Assembly (NCBI GenBank): GCA_049613665.1
Contig: JBMZCV010000096.1
Span: 1-19,146, forward strand
Origin: JBMZCV01 sp049613665
GTDB taxonomy: Bacteria > Bacteroidota > Bacteroidia > Chitinophagales > UBA2359
Length of the DNA stretch: 19,146 nucleotides
Direction of reading: 5' to 3'
Numbering within the stretch: position 1 is the stretch's first letter; each line of letters opens with the position of its first letter. The translations under genes and the position numbers were made by a program. Shown here piece after piece: positions 1-5,784 of this stretch. The notes beneath the pieces were generated by a model, which worked only from the letters and a program-made list of their open reading frames with translations, was not told the origin of the DNA and ran no database searches.

Positions 1-120
1 CGCTTTTTTTGTGAATAATATCTAATGGTTCTGACATTTTTTATAAGACTTTTCAATTAAATAAAAAAACGCCTTTTGGCAAGGGAAACATACTATTTTT
101 CAGTTCAAAAAGCCATTAAA
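1..120 (+). repeat. 120-bp direct repeat, copy A (may extend left of window)
   Basis: This stretch is identical to 480-599 over all 120 bases; identity stops at 121 versus 600. Because copy A begins at the window edge, the true repeat may be longer. It is AT-rich, has no plausible coding frame, and includes short blocks (for example AAACATACTATTTTT at 86-100) that recur in the gap before hsdM. Degenerate relatives lie near 2022-2071 (same direction) and 2303-2366 (inverted). It could be a duplicated intergenic segment or the end of a non-autonomous element. Confidence 0.9.
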
Positions 121-174
121 TTTGCAAATATTGGCCGCCTTAGCCTAAAAAAAATATCAGCAAAAAAGTGTACC

Positions 175-298
175 AGCATGAGTTTTTAACTCGTGCTAAA
201 CCAAAACGGTAGCTTTTAGCTACCTATTCATCCAATTCAAAGCTATCTGGTAGTTAAAAACTACCAATTTGATGTGGTACGAGTTGAAAACTCATACC
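175..298. repeat. Cluster of four small palindromes, nested inverted arrangement
   Basis: Four hairpins lie within 124 bp: 175-197 (10-bp stem, 3-nt loop, one T:G wobble), 208-224 (perfect 7-bp stem, core GGTAGCT), 248-266 (perfect 8-bp stem, core TGGTAGTT) and 276-298 (10-bp stem, one C:A mismatch). The outer two are reverse complements of each other with about two differences over 21 bases, so they form an inverted pair enclosing the inner two. Such paired palindromes resemble REP/REPIN-type extragenic elements. No transposase of the REP-associated type is visible in the window. Role in transcription ends, mRNA stability or mobility is unknown. Confidence 0.75.
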
Positions 299-370
299 TG
301 TTTTATAGTTTATTTCGCACTTTTTGGAGCGAAAAACAATATTCTTGTTATCCTTAAATTCGACAGCTCA

Positions 371-401
371 GGTGGCAGGCACTTTAGAAGTCCCTACCAC
401 C
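371..401 (+). repeat. REP-like 31-bp palindrome, copy 1
   Basis: An imperfect palindrome starting GGTGGCAGGCACTT and ending in CTACCACC. It matches the element at 5447-5477 in 30 of 31 positions and, inverted, the element at 5369-5399. The C opposite A near the stem base is shared with the 5447 copy and gives the palindrome a direction. The single extra difference (C for G near 392) weakens this copy's stem. Confidence 0.8.
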
Positions 402-479
402 TCGTTTTACGACAAATCTTGCTAAAATTATGCAAATGTAACATTCGCATTTATCCAATCATGTTTTTATTTTCAGGTA

Positions 480-599
480 CGCTTTTTTTGTGAATAATAT
501 CTAATGGTTCTGACATTTTTTATAAGACTTTTCAATTAAATAAAAAAACGCCTTTTGGCAAGGGAAACATACTATTTTTCAGTTCAAAAAGCCATTAAA
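480..599 (+). repeat. 120-bp direct repeat, copy B
   Basis: Exact second copy of 1-120, offset by 479 bp. The intervening 121-479 holds the palindrome cluster and a REP-like hairpin. The arrangement could be a tandem duplication of a 479-bp unit (cut off by the window edge) or an insertion between direct repeats. Exact identity implies a recent event or active homogenisation. Confidence 0.9.
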
Positions 600-688
600 A
601 AACCTTTGAGAAAAAAAGGTAAACAATTTGTTTTAAAGTTAAAAACAATCATTTGTTAATTTCATTAAAAAAAACAAAACGCCATTAA

Positions 689-710
689 ACTATGTATGAT
701 ATTACATAGT
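689..710. promoter_or_regulatory. Dyad TATGTA-N6-TACATA, probable operator, site 1
   Basis: A perfect 8-bp inverted repeat with a 6-bp spacer. Its core TATGTA-N6-TACATA (691-708) is the same as at 1068-1085. It lies downstream of the stop of the small DNA-binding protein gene at 790-1008, so it may act as a distal operator that could loop to the upstream pair, or control transcription in the repeat region. Confidence 0.5.
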
Positions 711-789
711 CTAATATACAGTTGTGAAAAACAAACAACGTATAACGATTTTAAGTAGTCGTTCAGAACTTAGTACTTAAAATAAATTT

Positions 790-1008
790 TTATTTAATCG
801 AAACGTTCAATTTCAAGATTTGCAATAAAGCACAAACTTTGGCTAAACCCCAATCTCTTTCTCCTTTCAGAAATTTGTGTATATCGGAATAATCGTAGTT
901 TTTGTTAGAAATGCAAAACTGATTTAAATTGCCGTATTGTTCTTCGATGTTTTGCTTAATTGTTTTGCGTAGCGTAGCTGACTTTTGCAACAATATTATA
1001 TTCGCCAT
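790..1008 (-). CDS. Small Xre/Cro-like DNA-binding protein
   Basis: A 72-aa protein beginning M-A-N-I-I-L-L at an ATG. The pattern of an N-terminal helix (L-R-K-T-I-K), a middle helical pair and the segment H-K-F-L-K-G-E-R-D-W (about residues 44-53), followed by a hydrophobic C-terminal helix, fits short Bacteroidota helix-turn-helix regulators of the Xre/Cro kind. In these the G-E-R motif closes the recognition helix and a leucine-rich helix follows. The family call rests on pattern, not alignment. Two dyads with the core TATGTA-N6-TACATA (or one mismatch) lie 28-78 bp upstream of the start, and a third lies about 80 bp beyond the stop, so autoregulation is a reasonable inference. The upstream gene on the opposite strand could share this control region. 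It could also be a remnant prophage or toxin-antitoxin regulator; no partner gene is evident. Confidence 0.65.
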   Translation of the reverse strand: MANIILLQKSATLRKTIKQNIEEQYGNLNQFCISNKNYDYSDIHKFLKGERDWGLAKVCALLQILKLNVSIK

Positions 1009-1033
1009 AGTTCAAAAAGTTTTTTTTTGCAAA

Positions 1034-1055
1034 TTTATGTAAAATATTTCATAAA
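1034..1055. promoter_or_regulatory. Dyad TATGTA-N6-TTCATA, probable operator, site 2
   Basis: The core at 1036-1053 differs from the other two sites by one base (TTCATA for TACATA). It sits 28 bp upstream of the ATG of the 72-aa regulator, in its likely promoter. Its centre is 32 bp from that of site 3, about three helical turns, which would put two bound dimers on the same DNA face. Confidence 0.5.
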
Positions 1056-1066
1056 AAAAATTGCTT

Positions 1067-1086
1067 TTATGTAACTTTTTACATAA
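1067..1086. promoter_or_regulatory. Dyad TATGTA-N6-TACATA, probable operator, site 3
   Basis: A perfect 7-bp inverted repeat with a 6-bp spacer; the core matches site 1 exactly on both half-sites. It lies between the small regulator (minus strand) and the lytic transglycosylase (plus strand) and could influence both. Confidence 0.55.
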
Positions 1087-1226
1087 CTTAGCGTATATAC
1101 AATCATAAAAGCTGTTAATAATAGCAGTTTTTGCTTTTTTTTACTTTTTAATTTTTTATTACTTTCAACAGATTATTTACATTCGACAGGTCGTTTATTG
1201 TAGGCCTAGTTTTTATTACAGGCCTT

Positions 1227-1988
1227 TTGGCTGGCTATCCTTACACCGAAACTTGGAACAACATGACAGAAATGTTGCCCAAAATCGCCAGCCCAACCAT
1301 GCCAACAACAAGTAAGGATAAACTTTTTTTGCTCGACCAAGCAGCCATTTATGTGCGAGACATCAACGACTTTGAAATGAGAGTTCGTGAGGTGAGCCAC
1401 AGTTTGGGCATTGCACCAGAATGGTTGATGGCCGTTATGCACTCTGAAAGCAAATTTGACGCTTCTGTTTCCAATTTTAAGGGTAGCGGAGCAACAGGTT
1501 TAATTCAATTGATGCCCAAAACAGCTAAAGATTATACGATTACGGTGGAGCAATTACGCAATTTAAACCACGTTCAGCAGTTAGATTATGTCTATCATTA
1601 TTTGAACAAGGTGCGTAAATCTCGCAAAACACAATTCAACTCTTTGACCGAATTGTATTTGGCTATCTTGTATCCTCGTGCTTTGGAGGCTCACAACAAA
1701 GTGCCACATTATACTTTATATGCTCATCCGAGTGTTAGCTACAAAATGAATAGCGGCTTAGATGAAAATAAAGACAATAGAGTGACTGTGAGCGATATTG
1801 ATGCACGCATGAAACGCAAATATTTTGCGGCTTACAATGCTTACCAACATGTTGCTCCGCAGCAAAACTTCGCTCATACGGCTAGTTTTAGCAGCAATGA
1901 CCAACTTTTGCAATGGTTGTTAGTGATATTGGCTTTAGTCATCATTGGTTTGCAATTGTATAACAACACTAAAAGCACTCGTTTTTAA
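1227..1988 (+). CDS. Lytic transglycosylase (SLT domain), C-terminally anchored; 5' end uncertain
   Basis: 253 aa counted from a TTG at 1227. The SLT lysozyme-like fold is shown by H-S-E-S-K-F-D (E74 is the expected catalytic acid), then S-G-A-T-G-L-I-Q-L-M-P-K-T-A (about 87-100). Enzymes of this family cleave the glycan strand of peptidoglycan with 1,6-anhydro-MurNAc formation. Residues 179-190 form a canonical EF-hand loop (D179, N181, D183, R185, T187, D190), suggesting calcium binding. Residues 228-246 are a membrane helix, with a short polar tail. The frame remains open upstream to 1152 and encodes a hydrophobic stretch (S-F-I-V-G-L-V-F-I-T-G-L-L-A-G) that resembles an N-terminal anchor, but that extension has no ATG, GTG or TTG before 1227. 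Alternatives are a rare ATT start at 1158, a lost start codon, or initiation at ATG 1263. The enzyme assignment is strong; the start is not. Confidence 0.85.
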   Translation: MAGYPYTETWNNMTEMLPKIASPTMPTTSKDKLFLLDQAAIYVRDINDFEMRVREVSHSLGIAPEWLMAVMHSESKFDASVSNFKGSGATGLIQLMPKTAKDYTITVEQLRNLNHVQQLDYVYHYLNKVRKSRKTQFNSLTELYLAILYPRALEAHNKVPHYTLYAHPSVSYKMNSGLDENKDNRVTVSDIDARMKRKYFAAYNAYQHVAPQQNFAHTASFSSNDQLLQWLLVILALVIIGLQLYNNTKSTRF

Positions 1989-2021
1989 TCAGCTATATCT
2001 TGAGCAATTTATTAACAATAT

Positions 2022-2092
2022 TTCTGACATTTACACATTTTTTTATTAAAGGCTTAAACATACTATTTTTTTGGTTCTCTGACAATTTAGGT
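2022..2092 (+). repeat. Mosaic of dispersed repeat fragments
   Basis: Bases 2022-2071 resemble a shortened, degenerate copy of the 120-bp repeat: they start TTCTGACATTT and share the block AAACATACTATTTTT with 86-100. Directly after this, 2068-2092 matches the window's right edge (19093-19117) in 23 of 25 positions. Two repeat families therefore meet here, as expected of decayed mobile-element ends. The rest of the gap between the transglycosylase stop and about 2300 shows nothing else recognisable. Confidence 0.5.
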
Positions 2093-2302
2093 ATTCATTT
2101 TTATAACAAGCAGTAGTTAATATTTTTTTATCGTCAGAAAATCAAAAAGATTGACCTTTTAAAAATTAGTCTTTTGGTGCAAAAAAAGCGTTAAGCACAG
2201 AAACCTGTCTGAGCGTTTAAATGCAAATATTTTGTTTTTTTGAAAAAAATAATTTAACAAATAAAATTATCAATTAACAACAAGTTTAAGCGAGTTTTTT
2301 CT

Positions 2303-2366
2303 GTGACAAAAGGCGTTTTTTTTATTCAACTGAAAAGTCTTATAAAAAAATGTCCAAATCATTGTA
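2303..2366 (-). repeat. Degenerate inverted copy of part of the 120-bp repeat
   Basis: Read on the minus strand this matches roughly bases 20-83 of the 120-bp repeat with scattered substitutions and small length changes in A/T runs. The shared core includes AAAAGGCGTTTTTTT and GAAAAGTCTTATAAAAAA on the plus strand here. It lies directly before the strong hairpin at 2371. Confidence 0.6.
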
Positions 2367-2370
2367 TTAA

Positions 2371-2428
2371 GCGACCTTATTTTTTTCGGTTTCCTTTGGA
2401 AGCTGCAAAAAATAAGGTCGCTTTTTTT
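2371..2428 (+). terminator. Strong intrinsic-terminator-like hairpin upstream of hsdM
   Basis: A perfect 15-bp stem (left arm 2371-2385, GCGACCTTATTTTTT; right arm 2407-2421) with a 21-nt loop, followed by seven T residues on the plus strand. It is about 380 bp past the transglycosylase stop and 138 bp before the hsdM start. It may end read-through from upstream, end an unseen small RNA starting in the gap, or shield hsdM. The large loop is unusual for a simple terminator. Confidence 0.6.
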
Positions 2429-2565
2429 GTATCTAGTCATCAGGCTAAAATCAATGATGTAAAAAAAATTTCGCATTTATGCAGCCATATTGTTGGTTTC
2501 TCTACACTTTTTTTGTAAATAATGCCTTTCTATTGCCCAAACAAAATTCAACCAAAAAATTATAC

Positions 2566-4119
2566 ATGCCAAAACGAAAAACAAGCACCACAAAAAAAGC
2601 AGAACCGCTAGAAAAACAACTCTGGAAAGCTGCCGACAAACTAAGAAAAAACATCAACGCTGCCGAATATAAACACGTTGTGTTAGGTTTGATTTTTCTA
2701 AAATATATTTCTGACTCTTTCGAAGAGCTATACCAAAAACTCGAAGCTGGCCAAGGCGAATATGAAGGTGCAGACCCAGAAGACAAAGACGAATATTTTG
2801 CCGAAAACATCTTTTTCGTGCCTAAAAATGCTCGTTGGAAGTATCTGCAAGACAACGCTACTAAACCGACTATCGGAAAAACCGTAGATGATGCGATGGA
2901 ATTGCTCGAAAAAGAAAGCAAAGCACTAAAAGGCGTATTGCCCAAAGTGTATGCTCGCCAAAACTTAGACCCAACTAGCTTGGGCGGCATCATCAATCTT
3001 ATCGGCAATATCGCACTAGGAGATGCCAAATCTCGCAGTGCCGATGTACTCGGACATGTATTTGAATACTTTTTAGGGCAGTTTGCTCTCGCCGAAGGCA
3101 AAAAAGGCGGACAGTTCTATACGCCCCGAAGCGTTGTAGAGTTGCTAGTAGAAATGCTCGAACCCTACAAAGGACGTGTTTTTGACCCTTGCTGTGGCTC
3201 TGGCGGTATGTTTGTGCAGTCCGAAAAGTTTGTGGCAGAACGACAAGGACGCAAAAACGATATTTCGATATATGGCCAAGAAAGCAATCTCGACACATGG
3301 CGACTAGCCAAAATGAACCTCGCCATCAGAAGCATCGACAGCTCGCAAGTGAAATGGAACAATGAAGGTTCTTTTCTCAACAATGCTCACAAAGACCTCA
3401 AAGCCGATTATATCATCGCCAATCCGCCTTTCAATGTCAGCGATTGGAGTGGCGAACTGCTGCAAAAAGATGGCCGCTGGAAATATGGCTCGCCGCCTGC
3501 TGGCAATGCCAACTATGCGTGGATTCAACATTTTTTGTACCATCTTTCGCCCAACGGACAGGCTGGCTTTGTGTTGGCTAAAGGTGCTTTAACGTCCAAA
3601 TCTTCGGGCGAAGGCAATATTCGCAAAGCTCTCATAGATGCTGGTTTGATTGATTGTGTCGTGAACCTACCTGCCAAATTGTTTCTCAATACGCAAATTC
3701 CTGCCTCGCTGTGGTTTATGAGCCGAAACCGTGTAGGTGGCAATTTTAGAGACCGAAGCCAAGAAATTTTGTTTATTGATGCTCGAAATATGGGGCATCT
3801 TATCAATAGAAGAACGAGAGAACTCTCTGCCGATGACCTCAAAAAAATAACGGAAACTTACCACAACTGGCGAAATATTGACGGCAAGTATGAAGACATC
3901 AAAGGTTTTTGCAAAGCGGCTGCCATAGAGCGAGTGCAAGAGTTGGATTATGTACTCACGCCAGGACGCTATGTAGGTTTGGCAGAAATAGAAGATGACT
4001 TCGATTTTGCGGAACGCTTCGCAATGCTAAAAAACGAATTTGCGGCACAGCTAAAAGAAGAAGCTATCTTGAATAAACAAATATTGGCGAACCTTGAAAA
4101 AATTAATATCAATGAGTGA
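2566..4119 (+). CDS. hsdM: Type I restriction-modification system, methyltransferase subunit
   Basis: 517 aa starting M-P-K-R-K at the first ATG followed by typical HsdM sequence; an upstream in-frame extension has low-quality sequence and was left out. After the N-terminal helical region (L-W-K-A-A-D-K-L-R near the start), the SAM-binding motif F-D-P-C-C-G-S-G-G lies at about 206-214 and the catalytic N-P-P-F at about 286-289, preceded by G-Q-F-Y-T-P near 182-187. These are the hallmarks of N6-adenine methylation by HsdM, which works as M2S with HsdS and as R2M2S with HsdR. The length is usual for the family and the frame is intact. The last 8 bp overlap the start of hsdS (ATGAGTGA), implying translational coupling. 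Together with the sizes of HsdS and HsdR it is closest in proportions to type IC systems; that subgrouping is inference. Confidence 0.97.
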   Translation: MPKRKTSTTKKAEPLEKQLWKAADKLRKNINAAEYKHVVLGLIFLKYISDSFEELYQKLEAGQGEYEGADPEDKDEYFAENIFFVPKNARWKYLQDNATKPTIGKTVDDAMELLEKESKALKGVLPKVYARQNLDPTSLGGIINLIGNIALGDAKSRSADVLGHVFEYFLGQFALAEGKKGGQFYTPRSVVELLVEMLEPYKGRVFDPCCGSGGMFVQSEKFVAERQGRKNDISIYGQESNLDTWRLAKMNLAIRSIDSSQVKWNNEGSFLNNAHKDLKADYIIANPPFNVSDWSGELLQKDGRWKYGSPPAGNANYAWIQHFLYHLSPNGQAGFVLAKGALTSKSSGEGNIRKALIDAGLIDCVVNLPAKLFLNTQIPASLWFMSRNRVGGNFRDRSQEILFIDARNMGHLINRRTRELSADDLKKITETYHNWRNIDGKYEDIKGFCKAAAIERVQELDYVLTPGRYVGLAEIEDDFDFAERFAMLKNEFAAQLKEEAILNKQILANLEKININE

Positions 4120-5305
4120 GTGGAAGAAAGTTAAATTAGGAGATGTTGTATCTAAACTAGGAGATGGTTTGCACGGAACACCTAAATATACTCCTAATGG
4201 AGAATTCTATTTTATAAATGGTAATAATTTAGGTGATGGAAAAATACGTTTAAAAGCAAATACAAAACGAGTTTCTAAAGAAGAATATAACAAATATAAG
4301 AAAGAATTGAATGATAGAACTATTCTTGTTTCTATAAATGGAACATTAGGAAATATAGGATTGTATAACAATGAAAAATGTATTTTAGGAAAAAGTGCAT
4401 GTTACTTTAATGTAAAAACTAATATTTGTAAAAATTTTATTAGATATATTGTTACTAATACACATTTCCAAAAATATATAAGCGTATTTGCAAATGGAAG
4501 TACTATAAAAAATGTTTCTTTAAAAACAATGAGGGAATATCCATTCAAACTCCCACCTTTAGCCGAACAAAAAGCGATAGCAGGCGTACTTTCTAGCCTA
4601 GATGATAAAATAGATGTATTGCATAGGCAAAATAAGACATTGGAAGCGATGGCCGAAACGCTTTTTAGGCAGTGGTTTGTGGAAGAGGCGAAAGAGGATT
4701 GGGAAGAAGTAAAAATTAAAGATTTTAATTGTATTGTAACTGATTATGTTGCAAATGGAAGTTTTGCCGCTTTGAAAAAAAATGTGACTTATACTAATAT
4801 TCCAAATCATGCTATTTTAATTCGTTTAACAGATTTCAATAGAAATTTTGCCAGTAAATTTGTTTATATAAATGAACATTCCTATAAGTTTCTAAAAAAA
4901 TCTCAATTGAAACCAAATGATATTATTATATCAAATGTCGGAGCGTATGCAGGTACAGTATTTAGATGCCCTAATTTAAAAAAGCCAATGGTTTTAGGAC
5001 CTAATGCAATAGTTATAAAGTCTATGTATAATAATTTCTTTTATTACTTTTTTAAATCAAGATATGGAAAATACCTTTTAGATGGAATAAGGTCAGGTAG
5101 TGCCCAGCCAAAATTTAATAAAACAGCTTTTAGAAATATTAAACTACAATATTCATCAATTGAGCATTTAAACAATTTTGAAATTGCTGTTAATCCATAT
5201 GTAACAAAAAAAGAAAAAAATATAACCCAAATTCGCACTTTAGAAAACCTCCGAGACACTTTATTACCAAAACTCATGAATGGAAAAATCAGCGTTTCAT
5301 TCTAA
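4112..5305 (+). CDS. hsdS: Type I restriction-modification system, specificity subunit
   Basis: 397 aa from the ATG that overlaps the hsdM stop; a further upstream TTG in frame is less likely. It has two target-recognition domains, each followed by a conserved helical spacer. The first domain occupies about 1-148. The first spacer (P-L-A-E-Q-K-A-I-A-G-V-L-S-S-L-D-D-K) spans about 149-193. The second domain runs to about 365, and the C-terminal spacer (L-R-D-T-L-L-P-K-L-M-N-G-K-I) closes the protein. HsdS reads both halves of the bipartite DNA target for the modification and restriction complexes. The recognition domains are visibly richer in A and T codons than the central spacer and than hsdM, as expected where these domains are exchanged horizontally. 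The target sequence cannot be predicted by eye. Confidence 0.95.
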   Translation: MSEWKKVKLGDVVSKLGDGLHGTPKYTPNGEFYFINGNNLGDGKIRLKANTKRVSKEEYNKYKKELNDRTILVSINGTLGNIGLYNNEKCILGKSACYFNVKTNICKNFIRYIVTNTHFQKYISVFANGSTIKNVSLKTMREYPFKLPPLAEQKAIAGVLSSLDDKIDVLHRQNKTLEAMAETLFRQWFVEEAKEDWEEVKIKDFNCIVTDYVANGSFAALKKNVTYTNIPNHAILIRLTDFNRNFASKFVYINEHSYKFLKKSQLKPNDIIISNVGAYAGTVFRCPNLKKPMVLGPNAIVIKSMYNNFFYYFFKSRYGKYLLDGIRSGSAQPKFNKTAFRNIKLQYSSIEHLNNFEIAVNPYVTKKEKNITQIRTLENLRDTLLPKLMNGKISVSF

Positions 5306-5368
5306 CTATTTTTAGTCTTTTTTAGAGTTTATTCACAAAATTTTCAATACAAAATAATAAGAAAATAA

Positions 5369-5477
5369 GGTGGTAGGCATTTTGAAAATGCCTGCCACCA
5401 CAAACATTTCTATCTCATAAGATTTAAGAATAAAACCACAATTCTAGGTGGCAGGCACTTTAGAAGTGCCTACCACC
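5369..5477. repeat. Inverted pair of REP-like 31-bp palindromes (REPIN-like)
   Basis: Two 31-bp hairpins, 5369-5399 and 5447-5477, are separated by 47 bp and point in opposite directions, as shown by the conserved mismatch in the stem (GGTGGT against GCCACC in one, GGTGGC against TACCACC in the other). The second matches the element at 371-401. They fill much of the gap between hsdS and hsdR. As RNA, each arm folds into a 14-15-bp stem, so they could end or stabilise the hsdMS transcript. Confidence 0.8.
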
Positions 5478-5516
5478 TCGTTTTTCAATTACTAAAATAA
5501 AGACTGCCGACTTTGT

Positions 5517-5676
5517 GTCATAGCGAACACCTTTTGAACAGGGTGAAAAAGTGGAAGCTATCCAGATTGAAAAGCGGTAAGCATGAAATTAAACGACATT
5601 TTATCGGCTTCGGCATGGAATTGGATTGCTTCGCAGGCTCGCAAAAACAAGAAAGGTAAAAGATGTTTGCAATGAC
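5517..5676. repeat. Inverted pair of GTCAT-AGC-GAA type intergenic repeats
   Basis: Bases 5517-5566 (starting GTCATAGCGAAC, ending GAAGCTATCCAGA) and the reverse complement of about 5621-5676 (starting GTCATTGCAAAC, ending GAAGCAATCCA) are recognisably alike. Both resemble the widespread intergenic family with ends GTCATTGCGAG and GAAGCAATCC. Each copy is degenerate. No coding potential was seen between 5306 and 5784. Confidence 0.45.
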
Positions 5677-5681
5677 AACTT

Positions 5682-5711
5682 TTTGTTAATTTCTTTTTTT
5701 CAGTAAATTTA
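5682..5711 (+). promoter_or_regulatory. Possible Bacteroidota-type promoter for hsdR
   Basis: TTTG at 5682-5685, an 18-bp gap, then TAAATTTA at 5704-5711, close to the Bacteroidota consensus TTTG-N19-TAnnTTTG. It lies about 74 bp before the hsdR ATG. In such AT-rich DNA a chance match is likely, so this is only a candidate. Confidence 0.3.
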
Positions 5712-5784
5712 AAAACAAATAGAGTGCCTTTTTTTGACTACTGTTCCAGCCTCTAAGCTTTTTTATACCAAAACATCATCCAAA

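Noticed and set aside
269..493. 74-aa open frame on the plus strand
   Set aside because: It runs through a palindrome, a REP-like element and into the second 120-bp repeat; no recognisable protein pattern.
2303..2518. 71-aa open frame on the plus strand before hsdM
   Set aside because: It crosses a repeat relic and the terminator-like hairpin, so it is very unlikely to be coding.
2502..3101. 199-aa antisense frame within hsdM
   Set aside because: Ser-rich shadow of the real hsdM coding strand with no motif.
4094..4111. TTG start giving six extra residues for HsdS
   Set aside because: The ATG at 4112 gives a standard HsdS N-terminus and an overlap with the hsdM stop typical of coupled genes.
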